DNA of 64,000 nt from Niebla homalea (taxonomy: Eukaryota > Ascomycota > Lecanoromycetes > Lecanorales > Ramalinaceae). This document shows positions 21,301-33,394 of this stretch, piece after piece. The notes beneath the pieces are model-generated. The model did no database searches and had not been told where the DNA came from. It worked only from the letters and a program-made list of their open reading frames with translations. The position numbers and the translations under genes were made by a program. Position 1 is the stretch's first letter, and every line of letters begins with the position of its first letter. Where the stretch lies: positions 372,001 through 436,000 of the forward strand of contig JAHGAU010000016.1 of NCBI GenBank assembly GCA_019925105.1, written 5' to 3'.

Positions 21301-24300
21301 CTATGGCAAGGCTGTCCTCCGTTACAGGAGCTTCGGAAGGGGTAGGGGACTTGACGAGCCAGATCAGCTCTTCGGCTACCGTCAAGTACTTGACGTCTTT
21401 AGAAAGGGCGGATTTCATCCTTTGCAAGAGTGTTGTCTGCGATCTGCTCGAGTTCGATACAGCTCTGTCAGATGACGATGGCGACACGCTTTTGCAGTAC
21501 ATCCAGCAAGTCATCATCAAACCGTACGAGCTTGAAAGGTCGGAAGTTGCCATTGGGGTGTGCTTAGGAACGCTGACTTCACTTGTGCAGAAATGGACAG
21601 TGGAAGATAGTGGCGACATTGCTGCGACTGGTGCAGAGCTCTATGTGTGGTTTATGAATAAGGTCATTTCGGGGAGTAGTGTCAAATCTTCACGCACTCT
21701 GGCCCGAGCCTCTTTGTTGTTACAACAGGTCGTAAGGATAGCTCCTGACTACGCTAAGGTGCTTTCACTGGCTTCTGCTCGGACGACTTTGCTTGCACTC
21801 CTCCGCGACGGGGATCTGCTGGTCAAGCACACCATCGGGCAAAGACTGGCAGAATTATTTGCTATGTTTGTACTCAAGGAACACCCTCAGATCTTAGGGG
21901 ATATCATCGATGCGCTGCCTATCGACCCTCAATGGATCGAGGGCATTGCGCTCCGCCTTGAGATACTAGGTAGTTTGGCAGCAGCGTGGCCCACACTATT
22001 GCGGCGCTGTCTTTTTGCTATCTTCGAAACTGCTGGCCATGTGTCCGGCGCCGTTCCTTACGCGAAAACCTCTATAGGTCATATAAGACAGGCCTTGAAG
22101 CTACCCGATTGCCAAAGTTTGTTCAGATTATTCTCACCCCAGCTATTTTACACCTGGCTGGAAAACCAATCACTGAGTGCCATACCCTACCAGATTTTCG
22201 AGTATCCGACAATCAAGGAAGCAATGCTGGACGTGCGGGACGAGGTCGTCGGTCAAACAGTCATGCGCGGCAAGAACGAGGAGTTGTTGTACATGGCTGA
22301 GGAGCTGGCTGTACCGATGAAGGAGCTCCTTGTGCGTTCATTTAGTAAAGCTGCTGCTTACAGCATCGCTCGTGATATTGCTATACCTCCATCAGAAAGC
22401 TCACAGGGTCCCCAAGCAGAAGGCCGTATTAGGAAAGCTGTTGGCAAGGACACTTATTCAGCGCTGATTCGCAAGCACTTGGCCGACATCATTGCTCACT
22501 TCTTCACACATACAGACCAAGACGATCAGATCTCTAAAACTCTTCAAAAGCACCCCGGGTATGCCAATGCAAGTCGAGCCTACCAAGCGATGATCTCGTT
22601 CAGTTCTTCAATGGAACCTTTGCCACCATATCAGCAACCATCATTCAAAGCCAAGTTTCTGCCATCGCAGTTGGATCATCTGTGCAGCCGATGTAATCGG
22701 GACCCGGGCACGTTGTGGTCTCCCGCCCTATATATCTATGTTTTCAGGAAAATTCTAAGTCAAGTGCAGCCGGCGATGGGATCCTTACACACGTGTGCAG
22801 TCCTTCGTAAATTACGGATACTCATCTGTTTTGTGGGTAATATCGCTTTGGAAGGATATCCTCTTGAGATGTCACTACGTGCCCTCGGGCAGTTCTCAAC
22901 GGACATGCAGTGTGCCGATGATGCCGTAGGCGTGGTCCATTATCTTTTACAACAAGGCTCCCCACATCTGAAAACCGCACCATCCTTTCTCCTGGGATTT
23001 GCAGTTACGACGTTGGTCTCGCTAAAGAAGTTTCTCGGTTCGAAGCAGGATAGCACCACGCAGGAGAGCCACTTCAAAGCAACGTTGTCTAAGGCACAGG
23101 CCTACCGCGACTGGCTGGCTTCATTCCTGGCATCGTATCAGTCTCCAGAGCTAACGAATGCTGCAAATGAACAATTTCAGGCCATGGCTAAGGCAACAGG
23201 CAATCTTCGTCAGGGCGGTGGCGCAAGGACACACACAGCGGAAGGCGAGCTTCTTGTCCTATTCCTGGAGGATCATCGTTCAGGCAGACATTTACTCCCA
23301 CTCTCAGCAAGGAAATTCTTGTTGGAATTCATAAGCGTCTCATTTGACCTACCTACGGACTTTCGAGAGGACGTCTTTGGGAACGACGATCTGGCCGCGA
23401 AATATGCACCATCGGTATGGAATACTTGTCACTGGAGCTCTGCTGGTCCAAGGTATCTTTCATGGAGTGCACGTGTGCTCGGGCGTGCTTACCTGGGGCA
23501 GAGCATCGTGGACAGCCGTATATCAGACGAGACGAGCCTAGCTTCAGCTCAAGGAGACATGAAGACCACTGATGGTAACCGTCTTTGCGACTCTCGAGTC
23601 CAATTACTCCAACTATTATCACAGCTTCTGACTCGTGACAATTCTCGCGAAGTTGGGATGGCAGAACTAGCTTTGACTTTCATTGTTACAAAGTCTCGTC
23701 GCCAGGGACATCACCCAGAACTAGAATGCGGTCTCGATTCCGACGTGACCGAGGCCATGTATGGCCTAGAGCATGTGGATTCGATTTTCTCTTCTCAGTC
23801 GTCAAATCTCGATGAAGGGCCTAGCATCGAAAAGATATTGAAACCAGAAACGGGTGAGATGGACCTACAATGGCCTCAATCCTTGGGCAGGGCCATCGTA
23901 GCGATGGCGCCTGATGATGCGCTGCTTGTTTCTCTCTCGTATCTCCTCAGTGAGATAGAAGGGCTGGCAGAGGAAGCTTTACCATTCCTTCTTCACATCA
24001 TCCTCCTCAAGCAGAGCGGAGAGCAAGAGCTTGCCAGAACGCAGATATCCGCCTTCATGCGCCATGTCTTTGGGGATAGGGCATACCATAATATCCGTAC
24101 GACTGCCATCAAGATTCTACTGAAGGCCATACTATATTTACGCACACAGCACCTACCACACGAATCTGTTATGGCTGATCGTGGTCAATGGCTGGATCTT
24201 GATTTTCGTGATGTGGCTCAAGCAGCTGTTCATAGCTCGATGCCCAAGACCGCCCTCTTGTTTCTAGAGCTCGAATATTCCGGAAAATCACGGGCTGAAG

Positions 24301-27300
24301 CCACATCGAGGCGTAAATCCAGATCGAGAGAAGATGATTTTGAGGATCCCTCGGAATTACTGCTCAAGATCTATCAATTGGTCGACGAACAGGATGCATT
24401 CTATGGCGTGAAACAGCCCTCAAGCCTCCTGACAAGCTTATCGCAACTTGAACACGAGCACGCGAGCTTCAAGAGTCTTTCATTTCGTAGTGCCCTGTAT
24501 GACGCCCACATCCGCGAGAATGATGTGGATCCTGCTGTCGATCACGGTGGGATGGTTCGAGCGCTTAACATGATGGATCTCAATGGCCTTTCACAGTCTC
24601 TGCTTGCAAGTACAACGGAGCGAGGGCCACATTCAACAGCAGCAGCACTGGAAGCCGCGCGGAAACTAGAACAATGGGACATTCGGCCACCAGGCTCATG
24701 TTCAAGTGTCTCTAGCATCCTCTTTGAGGCCTTCAGAAAGGTTCAAAGTGCAGCAGATCTCCCCACTCTGGCTGGTGCATTAGAGACAGGACGTGCAGAT
24801 TGTATGAAACATCTTTTGTCAAGGGAGATCTCCATGTCTGCAATGCGTCCAATATTGCGCTCTTTAGCCATCCTGACTGAAGCCGAAGAAGTGTTTTGCT
24901 CGACGGGGGTTGAAAGGGTTGAAGAAGCGCTCTCCAATTATAGAAAGCGTGATGATCTGCTACGGTCCCAAAGGTCAGTGGCTTGTACCGTCCTTGTTGG
25001 AAGAAGCTGATCGAAGCCAGTCATGAACATGTGAAGGAAATTCTTTCATGTCGGGAAACAACCTTCAGCTGCCTCAGTAAACGCCAGCAACTGCAGGAAT
25101 TACTGCATATTCCGCTCCGTGAAGCGCGTTTGCTCGAGTGTCGAAATCTGCTTTCGTCTTCAGTCATCAGTAGGAGCCATGATGCTTTCCAGAATTCTCT
25201 GGCCAGCACCATGTATTTGAACAATTTGATCGAGCCTTGCAAAGTACTCGGACTCGAGGTCATAGCAGCTGCCCAATTCGAAAGCGCTCATGTGCTATGG
25301 GCCCAGGGTGAGATGACAGCCTCTGTGGGAATGCTGAACGACCTGAAGCATAGTATGTACAAGAGTCATTTTGCTCCTCAAGCTATCAAAGTTGGCAAGC
25401 CAGAATTGCTGGCCAAGTTGGTCAGTAGCAAGCGAGTAGCTGCTCTCGAGATTCAAGCTGACAATGAAGCAGGGGCACCATACAGCTGAAGCGAGGCTAC
25501 AAAAACCAGAAGATATCATAACAACCTTGCTGAAACTGGCTGTCAAGGAGTTGCAAGGAATTACCCATGGTGCTGAGGCTGGTGTGGTTTTCCACGCCTT
25601 TGCCTCCTTCTGTGACCAGCAATTGCAAAATCCAGACAGTCTAGCAGACTTCCATCGGATCAAGAAACTTCGAGACCATAAGGAGCAGGAGGTCCGAGAC
25701 CTCGACCGTATGATAGTTGCGGCCGGATCGCAGACAAGGGAAAAAGACAATTTGAAGAATTATCGTGGTAAAGCACAGCAGTGGTTCAAGCTGGACGACG
25801 GGGAGTACCAGAGATTGGAGTCAAGCCGGTTGACTTTGGTCAGATACAGCCTGGAAAATTACCTGCTCGGTCTCCAGGCATCAGATGAGCATGACAATGA
25901 CGCTCTGCGGTTCTCGGCGTTGTGGCTCGAGTACAACGAGAATGCTATTGCAAATGAAGCAGTCGCCAAATACCTCAATTTGGTGCCCAGTCGGAAGTTT
26001 GCTTCGCTCATGAATCAATGGACATCTCGTCTAATGGATCTACCTGGACCGTTCCAGGAGCTACTCTTCGCCATCATCCAGCGAATCTGCGTCGATCATC
26101 CTTACCATGGAATGTACCAAATCTTTGCCAGCAGTAAGACTAGAGGGGTCAAGGATGAGACCACCATGGCCCGGAACACTGCAGCCAACAAGGTTGCCGA
26201 GAAATTGAAGAATATTCCTCGGGCTTCCAATTATTGGCTCGCTCTCCACAACACAAACGTCACTTTCGTTCGTTTTGCGCAGGAAAAGCTTGAAGGTTCG
26301 AGCATCAAGTCAGGAGCTGTAGTGGCCCTCCGTAAGTTTCCGACTGGCCAGAGGATAGAACAGGATGTCCTCAAGCTGAGAGTGCCCCCGCCAACGATGA
26401 CCATTGACATACGTCCCGATTGCGACTACAGTAGTGTACCCATGATTGCCAGATTCCAACCCGAATTTACAATCGCGGGAGGTATATCCATGCCCAAAAT
26501 TGTGACTGCGTATGGCACCGATGGTAAGAAGTACAAGCAGCTGTTCAAAGGGGGCAACGATGATCTTCGGCAAGACGCAATCATGGAACAGGTCTTCGGC
26601 TCCGTGTCATCTCTGCTGGGAGCCCAACGTGCAACGCGCCAACGAGATCTCAAGGTCCGGACGTACAAAGTCCTACCTTTGACTGCCATGGCTGGAGTCA
26701 TCGAATTTGTCCAGAACACGGTTCCGCTCCACGACTACCTCCTGCCTGCGCACCAACGACACTTCCCCAAGGATCTCAAACCAAATGCCTGTCGAAAGTA
26801 TATTCACGATGCTCAAGGCACCAGCACGGACAACCGTATCAAGGTCTTCCGAAAGGTTTGCGAGCAGTTTCACCCGGTGCTCCGCTACTTCTTTCAAGAG
26901 AAGTACATGTCCCCGGATGATTGGTTTGACAAACGCCTTGCATACACCCGCTCAACCGCCGCCATCAGTGTTTTAGGCCACACACTAGGCCTTGGCGACC
27001 GGCATGGACACAATATTCTCCTCGACGAAAAGACCGGAGAGGTTGTGCACATCGATCTCGGGATCGCGTTCGAACAGGGTCGCGTTCTTCCGGTCCCCGA
27101 AGTGGTCCCCTTCCGCCTGACCAGGGACCTGGTCGATGGCATGGGCATCACAGGGACGGAAGGGATCTTCCGCCGGTGCTGTGAATTCACACTCGAGGCT
27201 CTCCGGACGGAATCTTATTCGATCATGACGGTGCTCGACGTGCTGCGGTATGATCCTCTCTATTCGTGGTCCCTCTCGCCCCTGAGATTAAGGAAAATGC

Positions 27301-27524
27301 AAGAAGCACAGACAGAGGATCCAGGACCGCCAACCGATAGAGGCAACGGAGCAGCGAAGAAGGGGGAGGAAGAGGCGGGCGAAGCCGAGAGAGCGTTGCT
27401 CGTGGTCGGGAAGAAATTGAGTCGGACGTTGAGCGTTCAGGCCACTGTGAATGAATTGATACAACAGGCCACTGACGAGAAGAACCTAGCCGTCCTTTTC
27501 TGTGGCTGGGCCGCTTATGCTTGA
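18371..27524 (+). CDS. tel1: Tel1, ATM-type PI3K-like protein kinase (seven exons)
   Basis: Tel1 is recruited by the MRX/MRN complex to double-strand breaks and telomeres and phosphorylates S/T-Q sites. Exons 18371-18527, 18583-18625, 18678-20009, 20065-20405, 20458-24973, 25021-25420 and 25473-27524 give 2,946 residues. The TAN motif lies near residues 38-65 ([20 protein letters not shown]). A long HEAT-repeat solenoid and FAT region follow. The kinase core has [19 protein letters not shown], the catalytic loop [12 protein letters not shown] near residue 2770, and [31 protein letters not shown] marks ATM rather than ATR. The FATC domain closes the protein ([20 protein letters not shown]). 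Intron 2 is of the rare GC-AG type. The acceptor of intron 6 may be 25469 or 25472, a difference of one Gln. Confidence 0.94.
18626..18677 (+). other. GC-AG intron 2 of tel1
   Basis: The intron runs from GCAAGT at 18626 to CCGTAG at 18677, 52 nt. The frame must shift by one between HENQRNTRL and [10 protein letters not shown], so its length must be 1 modulo 3. None of the GT donors in this stretch gives an intron of plausible length in the right phase. GCAAGT is the canonical donor of GC-AG introns, and a CTAATT branch-like site lies 10-15 nt before the acceptor. Confidence 0.8.
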
Positions 27525-27792
27525 GCGAATTGCACTGGGGATTCAGAGTCTACTTGTTGTGTGAGCTTTTCATCGTACAAAGATTGCTGCAGCGATAGAT
27601 ATTTACATGAAGTGGCTAGATGTACAATCAGGGTATAACACGAACATATGTCGTTGACCAAATCCAAAGACCCAGGGACCATGGCTTTATGCCACGATTG
27701 CCCTTCCTGCCAACGCCGCGCTGATTGAAATAGTCGACGTCTTTTCATGTCATGGTTCACACGCTGGAATGAGTTGAGCGTGGACGCTTCTG

Positions 27793-30700
27793 TCATCTTG
27801 GATAATCATGCGATGGCGTCCTGAAAGGATACTTGGGCAGCCATGGTTTCGCGAGAGCCTCACGCCCCTTGCTCAGGTCCCGCCATCCCTCATAATTGGG
27901 TGGAAGATCCATGAGTCTGGGTTCCTGGGGCAGCGCATACGGGGTCACGGGCCTTGTTGCTCTCGAGGAAGCTTTCTTCCTGCTGGCGGAAGCCCCATCT
28001 GCAGCCTCGCGCTTTCCTCTCTGGGATGCCTTTATGATGTCATTCAATTCTTTCCCTTCAATGGAGATCTGGGCCCTGAGGAAGTTGACATCATTGGTAG
28101 CCGAAGGTTCGTTCATGACACTCTGACGCGGTTGATAATCATATTTATCAAGCGCACTTGGTGCATGCGAATCAAGGGAAGGATCCAGAAAGGCAGCGGC
28201 GCCTTTGTCGAGAAGTTCTGTGATTGTGAGACTCTCGCCGTGGGGAATCTTATGGGGATGGCTGGGTGTGATGCAATCCATATGGACCTCCTTGCGGAGC
28301 ACGTGGTCAATGTCGACCGCACTGAAATATGCGCACGACTGCGGAAGATCATGGATGCCCATCTGCTGTGAAAACATGGCGCGAGTCCAGATATTGGAGA
28401 TCTGCAGGGCCATGGCCCCCCGATACTTGTCTTCCTCCTTCACTAGATAACGGATCTCGTCATGGACTGTGATGGCAAGCCGAGCGTCGATGTTGAAGCG
28501 CCGGATGAGGTAGTCCATGCTGACGATCAGCAGGTGTAAGTAATCGACACCCGACGATTGTATTGCCCAGTTGATTCTGGAGGTCATGAAGCCTCCCTTG
28601 TTGATGTATCGTCTCATCAAGGCCTCGGTGATCCCAGCTCCAAGCACAGGCGTTCTTGGACGCTCCCGCTCCGCAAATTCCTCAAGCCGATTGAAGACCA
28701 ATGACTCGGTGCCACCTCGCCAGAAAGCCCGGTCGCTCAGAGCCTTGCGCGAGGTTTTGATGCCTTTGGTCTCCCGGTAGAGCTGTGAAGCTATACCGGC
28801 TGTTTCAGCCTCAGTAAGAATGGGGTTGAATTGCCGCAACAGGGTGGAGGCAAACTTGAGTCCCGCGCCATAGATCCGCCCGTAATTGAATACTTTAGCA
28901 TCGTTCCGTGAGATGCCCAGGATTTGGGCAGTCTTGGAATGCAGATCGGTGGCAGCACTCTTGGTCCCCTCAAGGGTCATGAAGCCAATCGCATTAGCTC
29001 CATGCATTCTGAACTGCGCGTCACCGACGAGGCTTGCAATCCAGAGTTCTTGCGAGTCCACGTCAGCTCCAACAAAGCAGTAACCCGGTGGCGCCTTGAT
29101 CATGGATTTGAGTTCCGAGCCGACACGATTGGCCTTTGCATTGCTGGCCGTGAGCCACGTATTCTCTACAGCGCGACGAGTAATCGTCCCCATCGGAATC
29201 ACTTGGGGAAGTATGAAGCCCAACGATTTCATTTGAGGCTTGCGATTCTCGCTTTCCGTACTGAGAGGCAAGGTGTCATCATTGTAGACGACCATCTGTG
29301 ATCTGATGCGATCTCGGGCGCTGATCCAGTACGAGCAGGAAGCATTCATCTCAAGAGCCTCCTTTGCATAGGAATACTCGGAAGACAAGGTGCCATTCTC
29401 AAAGTATTGCAAGTAGCCCTTTGCCAAGGGGTTTGCACAGCGCGCCTGAGGGCCATCTTTGTGGGGAAGCTTATAGTAGCAGTGCTGCCTGTCATCTCGC
29501 AGACTCAGGTTCTTTTCATCGGACATGTCACACCGGATGACTGCTTTGCAGTCGTAAGTGTGGGACACGGCAGCGGGGACCTTGAAGGTCCAACCATGTT
29601 TGTCGGACCATGTCAGGGGATACCCATCCCACGAAAGGCGGAGAAGGATTGGCGCGACTCGGGTTCGCACTGTGAGCGAGATATGGGCATCATTGGTGGC
29701 GAAGAGGTCTTTGTACCATTTGGGCATACCGGGTTTCTTCTGACGAGCAGCTGGACGAGGGGGATCTGTTTTCTTCTTTCCCCGTACCATTCTGACTTCT
29801 TGACCAGTCCAATCCAGTTGACGAAGCCACGCATCTGTAGAGTACTGTTGCGCGTCGTCTTTTGCCCTTAAAGCCCCATCAGCCAGCTCACGCAGCCGTT
29901 GCTCGACAGCTTGGGAAAGGCGATGATAAGTCCTTTCCGAATTATCAATATAAGCTTCCCACGACTTGTCAACGGGCAGAATGACCGATGAGAGGTGACG
30001 CAGAGCAGCAAAGCTGACTGGGTGGGGGCACACGCTCAGAAAGCCTGGAAAGACCTTCTTGTAGACACGATGGGTGATGGCTACGTCTGCTGCACAGTAG
30101 TCAAGGAGCTCGTCAAGCTTGTCACGGGCGCCCTCCCGATCTAATTCCCCAAATTGGTCGCGTTGAGCTTTGTCAATTGTGACATTACAGTGAAATTTGG
30201 CAACGTCCCTCAGTGAATTGATGGAACTTCTACTCACCCAGAGCTCTTCTTCCTCGTCGGTCAGCATGTTGTTCTCGAGAAGGGCGGACAACTCCATCGA
30301 GTTGGTCTCACTGGCAACCTTTTCTTTCATGTCCCTGGTTTTCTTATGCTTCATCCAGGTCGGCCGCTGACGAGAACACATGCCGTTGACTGCGACATGT
30401 AAAGACATGGTATCGAGGAAGAAGGTTCTTGACTGGCTTATGTCGTACTCTTCAGCAACACGAGCACGATCGTAACCAATGTTATGGCCAATGACAACGC
30501 GAGCTTGAGCTCGGTTACCCAACGGCACCAGGTGCCTGTCGTTGTCCGATTCTCCCATCAGCCATGGTGACAGCCAGGCGTACCAAGACTCGCGACCGGC
30601 AGCACATGCCATGACCGCAAACGAGCTTTCTTTCCACATGACCTCGGTATCAAAGGTGAGCATTTCCTCCTGGGGAGCCTCCACGGCCTCGTACGTTCCG

Positions 30701-31238
30701 TCCTGATGATATTTGGTCCACCCTGACTGCCTTGCCCACTTTCTAGGAGGTCTTGGAAGGTCCATTCGGGCATACCGAACGGCTAAAGTGTGATACGGCT
30801 CGGATGAGTCCCTCCCCAGTCGATGGAAATGCTCATCCAAAGAGGAGCCATGGACGGCTGGAAGATCGAAAGCAATGGACGGGGAGTCCTCTCGATTTCT
30901 TCCCCAGAGCCTATGTCTGCTCAAATGATCGATGCTGAGATTGACAAGGTCCTTGGGAGGGGGAGTCTGTGGACCTGAGAAGATCTGCGAATAGACATGC
31001 TGGCTAAGCTGTTGAACCCCTATCTGATTGAAGCGCGGTTGAGACGGTACTGAATTCTCGAATCAGTTAAGGGATTCAAATGTGGGCGTCGCTAGACCTT
31101 ACTGGAAAGAGATGTAGGTGAAAGATTAGGCTGAGGGGGCGCAGAGGCCAGAGATCTCTTATGCTGCCGTTTGAGATGACCTTTACGAAGGGCGGCGGTG
31201 GATCGCAATAGCCGCGGATGACGCTGAGGGTTGCGCAT
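27793..31238 (-). CDS. mip1: Mitochondrial DNA polymerase gamma, catalytic subunit (two exons)
   Basis: This is the replicative polymerase of the mitochondrial genome, a family A polymerase with 3'-5' exonuclease. Exon 1 (31103-31238) gives an Arg-rich targeting sequence beginning MRNPQRHPRLLRSTAALRKG. Exon 2 is 27793-31049, for a total of 1,130 residues. The exonuclease motifs are LTFDTEVMWKESSFAVMA near residue 178, VIGHNIGYDRARVAEEY near 230 and YCAADVAITHRVY near 357. The polymerase motifs are A (GADVDSQELWIASL near 705), B (RNDAKVFNYGRIYGAG near 755) and C (ITVHDEIRYLV near 905). The C-terminal extension of about 200 residues is typical of fungal Mip1. The 53-nt intron was placed by frame and by the join to QPRFNQIGVQQLSQHVYSQ. 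It is convergent with tel1 (268 bp between stops). Confidence 0.96.
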
Positions 31239-31987
31239 GGGATGGATCATCATTGGCATTCATCTCGAAGTTCGATGGTAGTGTGGTAATGTGGCAGCAA
31301 CTACGTTGTTTGGATCACGAAGAATTCCAAAATGTGTCGGCTTGCTTCATCGCCTGATCGCCTTATTCGAAGGGTCGAGGACAAAGGTCATTTTCCGCTT
31401 TCGGATAAATTTCGGCTGGTTTTCTTTGACGAGACAACCATTGAATTCTGCTCATATCTTCCTAGAGTTTGACCATAATCATCAGAAGACCTCAAATAGC
31501 CCGAAGAAATTTTCCTAGATTTTTTGAAGATCTTTTTGGTGGTACTTCGGTCTTCTTACTTAATCTGTTAATTGCTGGCATCAGTGGCAAAACTCCGCGC
31601 AAAGTCCGTTGGAGGGTCCCTAGAGTAGGCTGGTGTAGCTACCTTTCCCACCTTTCCATCTTTCTGGTGGTGCATCAGGTCTCATCCGTGCTTTGCTATC
31701 CACTGTCCTTGGCTGCTTGGTTCCGTCCACTGTTACCTGTCCATGGCTCTCTGAACTGAGGAGGCTCGTTGACCAGGATACACGTCTAGTAGGACATGTG
31801 AAGTTGAAAATTTCATCCCCAGTCAGCGCAAGTTCAACAAAGGCTTCCGCGTCCGAATCAGCGTCGAAGAAGCGGATGGATTTACGACAGAGGCTCGATC
31901 TCCAAGTCATCTCGTTGAAGGTATCAGGAGGAAGCTGGTCCGCAAATCTGCCCGAGAACTGTGGAACGTTACGTCAAAGGTAGTCAC
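31239..31987. promoter_or_regulatory. Divergent promoter of mip1 and the RING protein gene
   Basis: There are 749 bp between divergent start codons. The frame open at 31693-31983 runs into the RING gene's 5' end in another frame and has no family signal. It is probably the leader of that transcript. No repeats were seen. Confidence 0.35.
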
Positions 31988-32841
31988 ATGGCCGCAGACC
32001 CGACCGAATATTCGAATCTCATCCACTCCGCCGATTCATCAGCACCCAATTTTAGTATTTCAAACTCGGCTCGAAGATCCCAGACCAGAGCGAGTAGTCT
32101 TGGATCGAGAGCTTCTTCATGTGAACATTCATTGACCCTGGGCACTCATCCATTTCGTCCTACCTCCCCTTCGCATCCCGAATCTAGCAATCAAAGAGCC
32201 TCGCGCCACGCGAGCACATCACGGAAAAATTCATTACGATCTCCTCCTGGCTCCTTTGTGGATCTGACACAAGAATCTCCTTCCATGTCTCAGCCAGTCC
32301 GGGATTGGAGGTCCGGGAAACGCACGCCGAGGGAATCTGCAGAAATGCCACCAAGCTCTTCTAAGAAGAGAAGAGTTGATGCTGTGGAAGACGAGATCGA
32401 GGAGCTTGATCTGTGTGACGTTCAATCCGACACAGACCTTGCACGCGTTCTGGAACGTCAACGGGTAGCCACTGTTCGAGCGCAACAAGAGCAAGCCGAC
32501 CTACCGACAAAGCTTGCCAACATGACGTGTGTGGTCTGTATGGAGGAAATGACGAACATGACTGCGACCCATTGTGGTAGGTCACCCATGTCCTACATCA
32601 TCTTTACCGACGCAGCTGAGGAGCTTGTTGTCTAGGACATCTATTTTGTCATACGTGTTTAATGGAGGCGCTTATCGCTGGCGAGAATCAGGCAAGTGAG
32701 CCAGGGAAAGGTCCTTCCAAGTGCCCAATCTGTCGCAAAAAGATCCGACGACCAAAGCAAAACAAAGACACAAGTCAAGTCATACCCCTGGAGATCAAAG
32801 TCAGACGCCGGCCGGCGGGAAAGGGAAAGACAAAACCATGA
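31988..32841 (+). CDS. RING-type E3 ligase resembling SUMO-targeted ubiquitin ligases (Slx8/RNF4-like), two exons
   Basis: Exons 31988-32576 and 32636-32841 give 264 residues. Splicing completes a C3HC4 RING from Cys181 to Cys229: CVVCMEEMTNMTATHCGH, LFCHTCLMEAL and KCPICRKKI. The N-terminal 170 residues are Ser/Arg-rich and contain FVDLTQES (about residues 90-97), a hydrophobic-acidic SUMO-interaction-like motif of the VDLT type found in RNF4. An acidic EELDLCDVQSD follows near 138-148. A basic KKRR stretch suggests nuclear localisation. The layout (SIM-like motifs, then a C-terminal RING) fits the STUbL role in degrading SUMO-conjugated repair proteins, but Slx8 orthology is inferred. Starting at the upstream GTG codon is unlikely. 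Confidence 0.75.
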
Positions 32842-33394
32842 CCCAGGGTCAATGTGCTGGAGGTGTATGAGAAGGCAGGTGTGAAGTTGCATCTTCCGGG
32901 GTATCCTTTGAGCGGGTGAATGGAGCATAATCGGATGTTATCCTTCTCCGCAATAATGGTGACATTCTATGACTGGTGATTACTGAAATTCTAGCGATTT
33001 CGGTAGCAATGGTGATGTCGGTAAAGCATCGAGGAAATCCAGCATAGGCAGAATCCTCAAGCCTTCAGAGCATGTTGGTCCACTAAGCTCCATAGGAGAC
33101 ATGTCTGATTCAAAGGCATAAGCAAAGTGGACCTCGAGCATTGATGCTCTGGGGTTACTATGATGGTTGGGCAATTAGGGTAAGCTAAGAATTTAGCCGC
33201 TCTCTTGCAGCCCCTTTTTCGTGTAATCCTACAAAAAGCAACGCAAACATTCGAACACGTAAACTCTACCCATAGATACCATTGCTGCCGCCTCAAAGAT
33301 TCGTCCACGGTTCAGCATGGGAATTGTATAAGTAGCAGACGGAGTGCATGACCTGCAACCTCATCCGTAGCAGGAGCTTAAACCTGGGTATACT
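32842..33394. other. Gene-free interval between two co-directional genes
   Basis: This is the 3' flank of the RING gene and the promoter of the CofD-like gene. Minus-strand frames here lack any recognisable feature. No repeat was seen. Confidence 0.35.

Noticed and set aside
25421..25472. Frameshift in tel1 near residue 2264
   Set aside because: The frame change is explained by a short GTCAGT...AG intron with correct phase, like the one at 24974-25020.
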